Positions 39,772 to 48,914 are shown, counted from the stretch's first letter. The stretch: 64,000 nucleotides of DNA from Aminobacter aganoensis (GCF_014206975.1 NZ_JACHOU010000001.1:1-64000); one strand, 5' to 3'. Notes: generated by a model not told the origin, from the letters alone. Numbers and translations are program-made.

Positions 39772-41046
39772 ATGGGGCCTGCGGCAGTGACTGGCAAGAG
39801 CTTCCCGATCGGGGGCAGTCAGCCCTGGGGCGCAATGTGGCGTCCGCTGCTTTTGCTGCTGGCGCTGCTTTCGGCTGTCCTTGGCCTTCAATCCCACCCG
39901 GCTTTTGCCGGCGATGCGATAAAGACGCTCGACTACAAGATGGCAGGCGATGCTACCCATATGCGCATCGTCATGAATTTCGACCGCGAGCCGGAGCCGA
40001 AATGGTTCCTGCTGCGCGGGCCGCACCGTCTGGTTGTCGATCTTCCCGACACGGCGCTCACCTTGGACGCCAAGGACCTCAAGCCACGTGGCCTGATCAA
40101 GGGCGTACGCTATGGCACATCGGGCGAGGGCGCTTCGCGTCTCATCGTGACGTCGAAGGGGCCGTTCAACGTCGAAAAGGTCGATATCCTCAAGAATGAA
40201 GATGGCTCGGGCTACCGCATGGTCGCCGATGTCGCCGCAGCCTCCGAGCGGGAGTTCGACGCGGCACTTGCCATCCAGGCCGAGACGACGGGCTCGACGG
40301 TGTCCACGCCCAAGAGCGACCGCATCGGCAAGATCGCCCATCGCGGCGACCGGCCGTTCACGATCGTCCTCGACCCCGGGCATGGCGGCATCGACGGCGG
40401 TGCCGAAGGCCTGAACGGTACGGTCGAGAAATCGGTCACGCTCGCCTTCGCCAAGGAGTTGAAAGCCAAGCTGGCCGCCAACGGCAGCTACAAGGTCGTG
40501 CTGACGCGGGAGGACGACGATTTCCTGCGGCTCGATGATCGCGTTCGCATCGCTCGCCAGGCCGAGGCGGACCTGTTCATTTCGATCCACGCCGACACCA
40601 TCCGCCTGAAAGGCATTCGCGGCGCGACGGTCTATACCGTCTCCGACAAGGCGTCCGACGCCGACGCCCAGGCGCTCGCCGACCGCGAAAATCTCTCCGA
40701 TCAACTCGCCGGCGTCGATGTCGCGGAAGAAAATCACGAGGTCTCTGACATTCTCGTCGATCTCATCCGGCGCGAGACGCATGGCTTTTCGACGCGTTTC
40801 GCCCGCTCGCTGGTCGGCGAGTTGTCGCCGACGGTCGGCATGATCAACAACCCGCATCGTTCGGCTGGCTTCCGGGTACTCAAGGCGCCCGACGTGCCGT
40901 CGGTGCTGGTCGAGCTCGGCTATCTCTCGAATCCCGAGGACGAGGAGCAGCTTCGCAGTGCGGACTGGCGCGAGAAGGCCGCAACCAGCATTTCAAAGGC
41001 TGTCGCTGCCTTCGTTGCCGAGCGGGCCGGCGGCACTGGCGGCTGA
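39772..41046 (+). CDS. amiC: N-acetylmuramoyl-L-alanine amidase (AmiC-like)
   Basis: The product is 424 residues from the ATG used here. It has a hydrophobic export signal (WRPLLLLLALLSAVLGLQS), an N-terminal AMIN domain (MRIVMNFDREPEPKWFLLRG), and a C-terminal Amidase_3 domain: IVLDPGHGGIDGGAEG, where the first His binds zinc, the VTLAFAKELKAKLA helix, ISIHADT with the second zinc His, and PSVLVELGYLSNPEDE with the catalytic Glu. It splits septal peptidoglycan stem peptides from MurNAc during division. A downstream ATG at 39835 also keeps the signal peptide. It lies in the rne-amiC-mrcA-prfB block. Confidence 0.9.
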   Translation: MGPAAVTGKSFPIGGSQPWGAMWRPLLLLLALLSAVLGLQSHPAFAGDAIKTLDYKMAGDATHMRIVMNFDREPEPKWFLLRGPHRLVVDLPDTALTLDAKDLKPRGLIKGVRYGTSGEGASRLIVTSKGPFNVEKVDILKNEDGSGYRMVADVAAASEREFDAALAIQAETTGSTVSTPKSDRIGKIAHRGDRPFTIVLDPGHGGIDGGAEGLNGTVEKSVTLAFAKELKAKLAANGSYKVVLTREDDDFLRLDDRVRIARQAEADLFISIHADTIRLKGIRGATVYTVSDKASDADAQALADRENLSDQLAGVDVAEENHEVSDILVDLIRRETHGFSTRFARSLVGELSPTVGMINNPHRSAGFRVLKAPDVPSVLVELGYLSNPEDEEQLRSADWREKAATSISKAVAAFVAERAGGTGG

Positions 41047-41253
41047 TGCCTCACAATCCGGCGTTGCGGACGAGCAACTGCCCGGGCAATTTGTGGTCCT
41101 TCCGGCCAAAATCTTTGGCGCTTGCCGGCTATTGCCGTATTTTGCCCACAACCGCACGACATGGGTGGCCGATTACGGATCGGGACAGTACCTGCGGCTT
41201 GCGGTGATGGCGGGTTGGTTTAGGGAATCCCCGAACCTTGTACTGGAGCGGGC

Positions 41254-43707
41254 ATGATTCGTCTTATCGGCTATTTCTTCGGCATCGGCACGACGCTTGC
41301 GCTTGTCGTTGCGGCGGGCGTGGCGATCTATCTCGGCCAGGTCAACAAGGAGCTGCCGGACTACGAGGTGCTCGCCAAGTATGAGCCGCCGGTGACGACG
41401 CGCATCCACGCCTCCGATGGCGCGCTGATGGGCGAATTCGCGCGCGAGCGCCGGCTATATCTGCCCATTCAGGCCGTACCCGATCGCGTCAAGGCGGCGT
41501 TCCTGTCGGCCGAAGACAAGAATTTCTACAACCACCCCGGCATCGACGTGACCGGCCTTGGCCGCGCGGTGCTGACCAATTTCCAGAATTTGGGCTCCGG
41601 CCGCCGCCAGGTCGGCGCCTCGACGATTACCCAGCAGGTCGCCAAGAACTTCCTGTTGAGTTCCGACCAGACCTACGAGCGCAAGATCAAGGAAATGATC
41701 CTGGCCTTCCGCATCGAGCAGGCCTACTCGAAGGATCGCATTCTCGAGCTCTATCTCAACGAGATCTTCTTCGGTCTCGGGGCCTACGGCATCGCCGGCG
41801 CCGCGCTGACTTATTACGACAAGTCGGTCAACGAGCTGACGGTCGCCGAAGCGGCCTATCTCGCCTCCCTGCCCAAGGGCCCGTCAAACTATCATCCCTT
41901 CAGGTACACCGACCGCGCGATCGAGCGCCGCAACTGGGTCATCGACCAGATGGTCGTCAATGGTTACGTGTCGCGCGAAGAGGGCGAAAAGGCCAAGGCT
42001 TCGTCGCTCGGCGTCACGCCGCGCCGCGTTGGTACCTATGTCTTCGCCGGCGAGTACTTCACCGAGGAAGTACGCCGTGAGCTGATCTCCCGCTATGGCC
42101 AGGATGCGCTCTATGAGGGCGGCCTGTCGGTGCGCACCACGCTTGATCCGAAGCTTCAGGCGATGGCACGCAAGGCCATGCAGTCGGGCCTGGAAAAGTA
42201 CGATCGCCTGCGCGGCTACCGTGGCCCGGTCAAGAGCATCGACGTTGCCAGCGACTGGGGCACGGCGCTGGGCGAGGTCAAGGGTCTCGACGACGTCCCC
42301 GAATGGCGCCTTGCGGTCGTGCTTGATAGCTCGAAGGCAGGGCTCGACATCGGTCTGCAGCCCAAGCGCGAGATTTCCGGCGCACTCTCCAAGGACCGCG
42401 AGCGCAGCACCGTGACGGCGGAGGACATGAGCTTCGCCATGCGCCATGTCGTCGACGGCAAGCGCGTGAAGGCGAATTCTCCCGCCGACGTGCTCAAGGC
42501 CGGCGATGTCGTCTATGTCGAAAAGAACGAAGGCAGCGACAGCTATGCGCTGCGTCAGGTGCCCGACGTTTCGGGCGGCCTTGTCGCCATGGACCCGCAT
42601 ACCGGCCGCGTGCTGGCCATGGTCGGTGGCTTCTCCTTCGCGCAGTCCGAGTTCAACCGGGCGACCCAGGCGATGCGCCAGCCCGGTTCTGCGTTCAAGC
42701 CGTTCGTCTATGCGGCAGCACTGGACAATGGCTACACCCCGGCATCGGTGATCATGGATGGCCCGATCACCATCCAGACCGGTAGCACGAGCTGGACGCC
42801 GAAGAATTATGACGGCAAGGCGGCGGGTCCGTCGACGCTTCGCGCCGGCATCGAGCGCTCGCGCAACCTGATGACCGTGCGCCTGGCCAACGACATGGGC
42901 ATGAAGACGGTCGCCGAATATGCCGAGCGCTTTGGCGTCTATGACAAGATGCTGCCGGTGCTGGCAATGTCGCTGGGTTCCGGCGAAACTACCGTCATGC
43001 GCATGGTCTCTGCCTACGCCGTGATGGCCAATGGCGGCCGGCAGATCAAGCCGTCGCTGATCGACCGCATCCAGGATCGCTACGGCAAGACCGTGTTCAA
43101 GCACGATGAGCGCGGCTGCGAGGGTTGCGTCGCCCCCGATTGGGCCAACCAGCCCGAACCGGAACTGGTCGACAATTCCGAGCAGGTTCTCGACCCGATG
43201 ACCGCCTACCAGATCACCTCGATGATGGAAGGCGTCGTCTTGCGCGGTACCGCGACGACCCTGCTGGAGCTGGGCCGCCCGATGGCCGGCAAGACCGGTA
43301 CGACCAATGACGAGAAGGACGCTTGGTTCGTCGGCTATACGCCGAACCTCGTTGTCGGGCTCTATCTCGGCTTCGACAAGCCGCAGACGCTCGGCAAGGG
43401 CACCACCGGCGGCGGCCTTGCGGCTCCTATCTTCAAGGAGTTCATGAAGGTGGCGCTCGAGGGCACGCCGAAGGTCGATTTCGTGGTTCCCGAGGGCATG
43501 ACCCTGATTTCCATCGATCGCAAGACCGGCATGCAGGCAGCCCAGGGCGCGCCCGGCACCATCATGGAAGCCTTCAAGCCCGGCACCGGGCCGGCCGACA
43601 GCTACTGGGTCATCGGCATGGGCGAGGATGGCAGCAACGGCTATGGCGAAGCGCTGTCGCCACAGGCCAGCAAGGCCATCAGCGAGGGCGGTGGCGGCCT
43701 CTACTAG
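41254..43707 (+). CDS. mrcA: Penicillin-binding protein 1A (bifunctional)
   Basis: The 817-residue protein has an N-terminal membrane anchor (LIGYFFGIGTTLALVVAAG), glycosyltransferase motifs EDKNFYNHPGIDVTGLGRAV, GASTITQQVAKNFLL and ERKIKEMILA, then an inserted OB-like region, and the transpeptidase with the active-site Ser near residue 479 in QPGSAFKPFVYAAA, the SxN-like region and KTGTTNDEKDAW. It polymerises and crosslinks peptidoglycan. The ATG at 41254 has GGAGCGGG upstream. It follows amiC and probably depends on its promoter or one in the 207-base gap. A strong terminator follows. Confidence 0.93.
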   Translation: MIRLIGYFFGIGTTLALVVAAGVAIYLGQVNKELPDYEVLAKYEPPVTTRIHASDGALMGEFARERRLYLPIQAVPDRVKAAFLSAEDKNFYNHPGIDVTGLGRAVLTNFQNLGSGRRQVGASTITQQVAKNFLLSSDQTYERKIKEMILAFRIEQAYSKDRILELYLNEIFFGLGAYGIAGAALTYYDKSVNELTVAEAAYLASLPKGPSNYHPFRYTDRAIERRNWVIDQMVVNGYVSREEGEKAKASSLGVTPRRVGTYVFAGEYFTEEVRRELISRYGQDALYEGGLSVRTTLDPKLQAMARKAMQSGLEKYDRLRGYRGPVKSIDVASDWGTALGEVKGLDDVPEWRLAVVLDSSKAGLDIGLQPKREISGALSKDRERSTVTAEDMSFAMRHVVDGKRVKANSPADVLKAGDVVYVEKNEGSDSYALRQVPDVSGGLVAMDPHTGRVLAMVGGFSFAQSEFNRATQAMRQPGSAFKPFVYAAALDNGYTPASVIMDGPITIQTGSTSWTPKNYDGKAAGPSTLRAGIERSRNLMTVRLANDMGMKTVAEYAERFGVYDKMLPVLAMSLGSGETTVMRMVSAYAVMANGGRQIKPSLIDRIQDRYGKTVFKHDERGCEGCVAPDWANQPEPELVDNSEQVLDPMTAYQITSMMEGVVLRGTATTLLELGRPMAGKTGTTNDEKDAWFVGYTPNLVVGLYLGFDKPQTLGKGTTGGGLAAPIFKEFMKVALEGTPKVDFVVPEGMTLISIDRKTGMQAAQGAPGTIMEAFKPGTGPADSYWVIGMGEDGSNGYGEALSPQASKAISEGGGGLY

Positions 43708-43753
43708 CCCGCACGGCAACCGGCGAAAGCCGGCCCCCAGGCAAGCTTTCAGG

Positions 43754-43784
43754 ATGCGCGCGGCTTTGGCCGCGCGCATTTTTC
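43754..43784 (+). terminator. Intrinsic terminator after mrcA
   Basis: A 10-bp ATGCGCGCGG/CCGCGCGCAT stem plus one more pair, a TTTG loop, and TTTTTCG after it. Confidence 0.85.
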
Positions 43785-43820
43785 GTTTGCGCGCAGGACA
43801 GCGTTACTTGCCGATACCCT

Positions 43821-43852
43821 ATTAGATATATATCCTTAAAGTTATATAATTG
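43821..43852. repeat. AT-rich dyad upstream of the VOC gene
   Basis: The stretch is almost pure A/T in a GC-rich chromosome, with TATATA arms around TCCTTAAAGT and a second TTATATAA. It could be a promoter with an operator or the scar of an insertion. Confidence 0.45.
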
Positions 43853-43971
43853 ACAGGCGAGGCATGGTCTCCCCCGCATGTAGGAAGCTTGCCCGTTCGA
43901 ACGTCCTTGAAACGGAAACGTCAAGGCGATCCGGGTTCAGGAAAGTCCGGATTCTGAAAAGGGAGAGAATG

Positions 43972-44442
43972 ATGCAGAAGATCACGCCGTTCCTTTGGTT
44001 CGACAACCAGGCAGAAGAGGCGATCAATTTCTACACGTCGGTTTTCAGGAACTCCAGCATAGGCAAGGTGGCTCGCTATGGCGAAGCCGGGCCCGGGCCG
44101 GCCGGCAGTGTCATGGTTGCGGAGTTCGAGCTTGAAGGGATGCGCTTCACCGCCCTCAACGGCGGCCCCATGTTCAAGTTCACCGAGGCGCTATCGATGG
44201 TTGTCGATTGCAAGGACCAGGCCGAAGTGGACCATTTCTGGTATGGCTTGTCGGAAGGAGGCCAGCCTGGCCAGTGTGGCTGGCTCAAGGACAAGTTCGG
44301 CTTGTCATGGCAGGTAGTGCCAGAAGCCTTGCCGCGCCTGCTTGGAGATCCCGATCCCGCCAGGGCGGGCAGGGTGATGCAGGCAATGTTGCAGATGACC
44401 AGGATCGAGGTCGACAAGCTTGAAAAGGCCCACGCGGGATAG
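43972..44442 (+). CDS. VOC-family protein (PhnB-like, DUF3338 type)
   Basis: The 156-residue protein has the glyoxalase/VOC pattern: KITPFLWFDNQAEEAINFYT, FRNSSIGKVARYGEAGPG, MRFTALNGGPMFKFTEALS, and VDHFWYGLSEGGQPGQCGWLKDKFGLSWQVVP. This is the PhnB/3-demethylubiquinone-like subgroup. Function is unknown; family members bind metal or antibiotics, and none is assigned by this sequence. The ATG at 43972 has GGGAGAG five bases upstream. It sits between mrcA and prfB, which I recall as directly adjacent in relatives, and has an AT-rich upstream segment, so it may be an insertion. Confidence 0.78.
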   Translation: MQKITPFLWFDNQAEEAINFYTSVFRNSSIGKVARYGEAGPGPAGSVMVAEFELEGMRFTALNGGPMFKFTEALSMVVDCKDQAEVDHFWYGLSEGGQPGQCGWLKDKFGLSWQVVPEALPRLLGDPDPARAGRVMQAMLQMTRIEVDKLEKAHAG

Positions 44443-44587
44443 GCGTGGGCGCCTGCAGTCCCGATTGTGATGGGCGGAAGCAGCGGCGGCCGCCCATTTC
44501 CCTTTACAGGTGGCAGCCCCGACCCTATGTTCCGCGCCGATTCAAGGGTCTTTTCAGGCCGCCAGCAACAAGAAGAAGCACACTGCC

Positions 44588-45719
44588 ATGCGCGCGGAAA
44601 CGCAGAACATCGTCGACGAAATCAGGCAGGCCATAAGCCTGCTGAGGAGGCATCTTTGACTGGGATCAGGCGGTAAAGCGGCTTGATTACCTGAACATGA
44701 GGGCGGAGGACGCCGCTCTCTGGAACGACCCCCAGGAAGCGCAGAAGCTGATGCGCGAGCGCCAGTCGCTCGACGACAGCATCAGGTCCATCAAGGGCCT
44801 GAGCCAGGCGCTCGACGACAATATCGGCCTGATCGAGATGGGCGAGGAAGAAGGCGACGCTGACATCATCAGCGAGGCCGAAACCGCTATCCGTTCGCTT
44901 TCGGGCGAAATCCGGGCCCGTCAGATCGAGTCGCTGCTGTCGGGCGAAGCCGACCAGAACGACACCTATCTCGAAATCCATGCCGGCGCCGGCGGCACCG
45001 AAAGCCAGGACTGGGCGAACATGCTGCTGCGCATGTACACGCGCTGGGCTGAGCGCCGCCGCTTCAAGGTCGAGGTTCTGGAAGTCCATGACGGCGAAGA
45101 AGCCGGCATCAAGTCGGCCACGCTGCTCATCAAGGGCCACAATGCCTATGGTTGGCTGAAGACGGAATCGGGTGTCCATCGCCTGGTCCGCATCTCGCCC
45201 TACGACAGCAATGCGCGGCGCCATACTTCGTTCTCCAGCGTCTGGGTCTACCCGGTTGTCGATGATTCGATCGAGATCGATGTTTCTGAATCCGACGTCC
45301 GCATCGACACCTACCGGTCCTCGGGAGCCGGCGGCCAGCACGTCAACACCACCGACTCCGCGGTGCGCATCACGCACATCGCCACTGGCATCGCGGTTGC
45401 CTGCCAGGCCGAGCGCTCGCAGCACAAGAACAAGGCCAAGGCCTGGGAAATGCTGCGCTCGCGTCTCTACGAGGAAGAGCTGAAGAAGCGCGAAGCCGTC
45501 GCCAACGCGACAGAATCCGCCAAGACCGACATCGGCTGGGGTCACCAGATCCGTTCCTATGTTCTCCAGCCGTACCAGCTGGTGAAGGATCTGCGCACCG
45601 GCGTCGAAAGCACCAGCCCTTCGGACGTTCTGGATGGCGATCTCGACGACTTCATGGAAGCCTCGCTGTCGCAGCGCATTGAAGGCGGTGCAGGACAGCC
45701 CGTCGCCGACCTCGACTGA
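44588..45719 (+). CDS. prfB: Peptide chain release factor 2, requiring programmed +1 frameshift
   Basis: The gene is split: codons 1-23 run to 44656, then TGA at 44657-44659 in frame 0. Translation continues in the +1 frame from 44658 to 45719, giving 376 residues. The site is the classical one: AGGAGG (44645-44650), three bases, CTT then TGAC. The product has the RF2 layout with the GGQ tripeptide near residues 248-250 ([12 protein letters not shown]) for peptide release. The codon-recognition tripeptide of E. coli RF2 (SPF) reads SPY here. RF2 recognises UAA/UGA, so low RF2 favours the frameshift. The gene follows a VOC gene. Without the shift only a 23-codon peptide would be made. Confidence 0.95.
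44645..44660 (+). promoter_or_regulatory. prfB +1 frameshift signal
   Basis: AGGAGG (internal Shine-Dalgarno), CAT spacer, CTT slippery codon, TGA stop and C. The order and spacing are as in E. coli prfB, where the internal SD pulls the ribosome forward when RF2 is scarce. Confidence 0.95.
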
Positions 45720-45779
45720 TCGGTCAGATCACGCCCGGCCGCGCAGTGTGGCCGGGCGCCGATGCCCGGAACATTCCGG

Positions 45780-45794
45780 CTAACATTTCGTTAA
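45780..45794 (+). promoter_or_regulatory. CtrA-like box upstream of the secreted-protein gene
   Basis: CTAA-CATTTCG-TTAA fits the CtrA consensus TTAA-N7-TTAA at all but the first base. It lies 49 bases before the ATG. Motif matching by eye only. Confidence 0.35.
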
Positions 45795-45842
45795 GCATGC
45801 GGGCGCAGGCTTTCGCTGGGGGGTATCTCAGGGGAAGACGCC

Positions 45843-46181
45843 ATGTTGTGCCCAGGAAAGCCCCGTCCGCGCCGATATGTGCCTGCTGTCTTGGCGCTAG
45901 CGCTGATCTCGCTCAGCACTCCTCCAGTCTCATCGCATGACGCACCCAAAGGCTGGACCTATCCTTTCGCCTGCTGCTCCGGTTACGACTGCCGCGAGGT
46001 GCCCAAGAAGGCCATCAGCGAGCGTCCGCAAGGCTATGTCATCGAAGGCACCGGCGAGGTCGTCACCTACCAGGACGCGCGCATCCACGATTCGCCGGAT
46101 GGCCAATACCATTGGTGCTCGGTCGCAGGTGCCGATGACAGCCGGACCATATGCCTGTTCGTCCCGCCTAGGTCCTACTGA
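45843..46181 (+). CDS. Small secreted protein of unknown function
   Basis: The 112-residue product has a Sec signal (RYVPAVLALALISLSTPPVSSHD) and a mature domain with five cysteines (FACCSGYDCREV, YHWCSV, TICLFVPP) that could form disulfides in the periplasm. Aromatic GYVIEGTGEVVTYQDARIHDSPDG resembles a beta-hairpin. I recognise the type as a recurring rhizobial hypothetical but no named family. GGGGAAGAC lies just upstream. Not coupled to neighbours. Confidence 0.68.
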   Translation: MLCPGKPRPRRYVPAVLALALISLSTPPVSSHDAPKGWTYPFACCSGYDCREVPKKAISERPQGYVIEGTGEVVTYQDARIHDSPDGQYHWCSVAGADDSRTICLFVPPRSY

Positions 46182-46478
46182 GTGGGCCGCCGACAACGAT
46201 CGTGAAACATGATTTCTGCGCCTGATGCGGTTGCGGCGAGCCTGATTTCGATACTCAGGTCAGCGTAAGCTTGCGCCTGTTCGACTGTTTCGATTCCGAT
46301 AAGGTCGATGTCGTGGTCATCGAGGGCAAGAACCTGTGGTGACCTGGCGATAGTCTGCGACTTTGCGCCTCGGTTGTTTGCCGCTGTTCCGTTTTTCGCC
46401 GTATTTCATGCTACAAGGCCGATGAAGGGCTTTGCGCGAAGCACTGTTGAGCTTCGCGGTACGGAGAGGGACATCCTT
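46182..46478. other. 297-base gap with mirrored coding-like frames
   Basis: No ATG-initiated gene. Both strands show stop-free stretches in the same phase between about 46180 and 46340. The minus frame reads LALDDHDIDLIGIETVEQAQ; the plus frame reads FDCFDSDKVDVVVIEGKNLW. Neither has a start with a ribosome site. It may be a gene remnant. Confidence 0.35.
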
Positions 46479-47126
46479 ATGAAGAAGACAGTGATTTTCG
46501 TGCTGGCTGGCAGCATGTTTGTCGGCGCCTGCACGACCGACCCCTATACGGGTGACCAGAAGGTGTCGAACGCGGCTGCGGGCGCGGGTCTTGGCGCGCT
46601 GGCCGGCGCCGGCCTCGGCATGCTGGCTGGTGGCAATGATCGTCGCAATGCGCTGATTGGCGCCGGTGTCGGCGCACTCGCCGGCGGCCTCGCCGGTGGT
46701 TACATGGACAGGCAGGAATCGGAGCTTCGCGCTCAACTCCAGGGCACCGGCGTCAGCGTTACCCGCGCCGGCGACCAGATCATCCTGAACATGCCGTCGA
46801 ACATCACCTTCGCTACGGATCAGGATGACGTGAAGGCGGGATTCTACGGCACGCTCAACTCGGTTGCCCTGGTGCTCAAGAAGTTCAACCAGACTACCGT
46901 CGACGTGTTCGGCCACACCGACTCGACCGGTGGCGACCAGCACAATTTCGACCTGTCGCAGCGTCGGGCGCTGTCCGTTGCCAATTACCTCGGCGCACAG
47001 GGCGTCGATTCGCGCCGTTTTGCCGTTACCGGCTTCGGCGCGACGCGTCCGATTGCATCGAACGCCACATCCGACGGCCGCGCGCAGAACCGCCGCGTCG
47101 AAATCCAGCTGTCGCCGCTCACCTGA
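46479..47126 (+). CDS. OmpA-family lipoprotein with glycine-zipper segment (YiaD-like)
   Basis: The 215-residue product begins MKKTVIFVLAGSMFVGAC with lipobox VGAC, then a glycine-zipper region (AAAGAGLGALAGAGLGMLAG, GAGVGALAGGLAGG) and an OmpA-like C-terminal domain (VFGHTDSTGGDQHNFDLSQRRA, NRRVEIQLSPLT). It should be anchored to the outer membrane by lipid and bind peptidoglycan. The ATG at 46479 has GGAGAGGG upstream; open frame before it is not used. Followed by a strong terminator. Family function is mostly envelope integrity. Confidence 0.88.
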   Translation: MKKTVIFVLAGSMFVGACTTDPYTGDQKVSNAAAGAGLGALAGAGLGMLAGGNDRRNALIGAGVGALAGGLAGGYMDRQESELRAQLQGTGVSVTRAGDQIILNMPSNITFATDQDDVKAGFYGTLNSVALVLKKFNQTTVDVFGHTDSTGGDQHNFDLSQRRALSVANYLGAQGVDSRRFAVTGFGATRPIASNATSDGRAQNRRVEIQLSPLT

Positions 47127-47148
47127 GTGGCGATTGCCGCGAAGCAAA

Positions 47149-47178
47149 AAAAACGGCCCCGAAAGGGGCCGTTTTCGT
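47149..47178 (+). terminator. Bidirectional intrinsic terminator
   Basis: AAACGGCCCC/GGGGCCGTTT stem with a GAAA tetraloop, A-run before and TTTTCG after. Serves the OmpA lipoprotein and the convergent helicase. Confidence 0.9.
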
Positions 47179-47208
47179 TTGAGCTCTATTGATTGAAGCT
47201 TTCGGCGA

Positions 47209-48774
47209 TCAGACGTTGGTCGCGATCAGCATGAAGGCCGGCATGTCGTCGCCGAAGCCGACCGTGCGGTCGTCGTCTTCCTCGCGCTCGCGGTTGCCCC
47301 GGCGGTTGCCGCGATCGTCGCGGCGCTGCTTGTCGTGCTCTGCGCGCGGCTTGCGCTCGGCATTTCCGTTCCGGATCGCTTCCTTGCGCTCGCGGCGCTC
47401 GTCGATGTCGGACACGACATTGTCGACAGGAGCTTCAGTGGCAACTGCTGCCTGGACAGCGGGCGCTTCTTCGCGGGGCTTGCGGTCGCGGTCGCGGCCA
47501 TGGCGCTGTTCCTTGCCGCCGCGGCGCGAATTGCTGCGGCCGTGGCGCGGAGCCTCGTCGTCGCCTTCGCTGGCAACGACAGTCGACAGGTCGCCGTCAT
47601 GCCATTCGATCTTCTGGCCGATCAGCTTTTCGATCGCGTCGACATATTTGGTGTCGGAACGAGTCGCGATTGTGAACGACTTGCCCGAACGCCCTGCACG
47701 GCCGGTGCGGCCGATGCGGTGGACGTAGTCCTCGGCGTGGATCGGCACGTCGTAATTGAACACGTGGCTGACATCGGGAATGTCGAGGCCGCGTGCGGCG
47801 ACGTCGGAGGCAACCAGCAGGCGCAGCTTGCCGTCGCGGAAATTGGAAAGCATGGTCATGCGCGCGCGCTGGTCCATGTCGCCATGCAGCGCACCGGCGT
47901 CGAAGTCGTGCTTGACCAGCGAGCGGAACAGCTCCGAAACGTCGACCTTGCGGTTGCAGAAGATGATCGCGTTCTTGATCTCGTCGCCTTCGGCATTGAT
48001 CAGGCGGCGCAGGGTTTCGCGCTTGTCCCAGGGCTTGGGGCCGGACTTGGCGAGACGCTGGGTGACGGTGGATGCTGTGGTCGCTGCCTTGGCCACCTCG
48101 ATGCGCACCGGCGCATGCAGGAACTGTTCGGTCAGCTTGGTGATCTCGGGCGGCATCGTCGCCGAGAAGAACAGCGTCTGGCGCGTGAACGGGATCAGCT
48201 TGCAGATGCGCTCGATGTCGGGAATGAAGCCCATGTCGAGCATGCGATCCGCCTCGTCGATGACGAGGATCTCGACTGCCGATAGCAGCAGCTTGCCGCG
48301 TTCGAAATGGTCGAGCAGGCGGCCCGGCGTGGCGATCAGGACATCGGCGCCGCGCTCGAGCTTCTTTTCCTGTTCGTCGAACGATACGCCGCCGATCAGC
48401 AGCGCGATGTTGAGGCGATGGTTCTTGCCGTACTTGACGAAGTTCTCTTCGACCTGGGCGGCAAGTTCGCGCGTCGGCTCGAGGATCAGCGTACGCGGCA
48501 TGCGCGCCCGGGCGCGGCCCTTTTCAAGGCGCGTCAGCATCGGCAGCACGAAGGATGCCGTCTTGCCGGTGCCCGTTTGGGCGATGCCGAGCACGTCCTT
48601 GCCCTGCAAGGCGTGCGGGATCGCGCCCGCCTGGATCGGCGTGGGCTGCGTGTAGCCGGCGTCGGTGACTGCGGAAAGGACCTTCGGCGAGAGGCCGAGG
48701 TCTGCGAAGGTCAACGCTTCTGGAGCGGTCTGAGTGTCTTCGGACAAGTGTGTTGGCTGTCTTTGCTCGTTCAA
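47209..48774 (-). CDS. Second DEAD-box RNA helicase, RhlE type
   Basis: The 521-residue protein has the full motif set: TQPTPIQAGAIP, AQTGTGKT, PTRELAAQ, TPGRLLD, VIDEADRMLDMGF, SATMPPE, IIFCNRK, ASDVAARGLDIP, HRIGRTGRAGRSGK. The tail is long, with Arg/Asp/Glu repeats (RDRDRKPREEAPAVQ, EHDKQRRDDRGNRRGNRERE), common in RhlE/CsdA-like proteins. There is no ATG near the start; TTG codons at 48816, 48774 and 48747 are candidates, and none has a good ribosome site. I use the middle one. It converges with the OmpA lipoprotein gene and starts 140 bases from nadK's end. Likely cold-adaptive RNA remodelling or degradosome partner. Confidence 0.88.
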   Translation of the reverse strand: MNEQRQPTHLSEDTQTAPEALTFADLGLSPKVLSAVTDAGYTQPTPIQAGAIPHALQGKDVLGIAQTGTGKTASFVLPMLTRLEKGRARARMPRTLILEPTRELAAQVEENFVKYGKNHRLNIALLIGGVSFDEQEKKLERGADVLIATPGRLLDHFERGKLLLSAVEILVIDEADRMLDMGFIPDIERICKLIPFTRQTLFFSATMPPEITKLTEQFLHAPVRIEVAKAATTASTVTQRLAKSGPKPWDKRETLRRLINAEGDEIKNAIIFCNRKVDVSELFRSLVKHDFDAGALHGDMDQRARMTMLSNFRDGKLRLLVASDVAARGLDIPDVSHVFNYDVPIHAEDYVHRIGRTGRAGRSGKSFTIATRSDTKYVDAIEKLIGQKIEWHDGDLSTVVASEGDDEAPRHGRSNSRRGGKEQRHGRDRDRKPREEAPAVQAAVATEAPVDNVVSDIDERRERKEAIRNGNAERKPRAEHDKQRRDDRGNRRGNREREEDDDRTVGFGDDMPAFMLIATNV

Positions 48775-48914
48775 GGGCGCGGCGTATTCGCCACGACAGG
48801 CGCAACTCGCCTGCAATATGCCGCAACGCGATAGGCGTAAGTGTGCGATTTGTCAACTCAAACTGGCACGCAACCAGCGTTTGCAGCCCTTTGCTTCCGG
48901 CTGTGGCCCAATGC

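Noticed and set aside
45733-45757. GCCCGGCC/GGCCGGGC hairpin after prfB as a terminator
   Set aside because: Stable stem but no following T-run; may be only GC bias.
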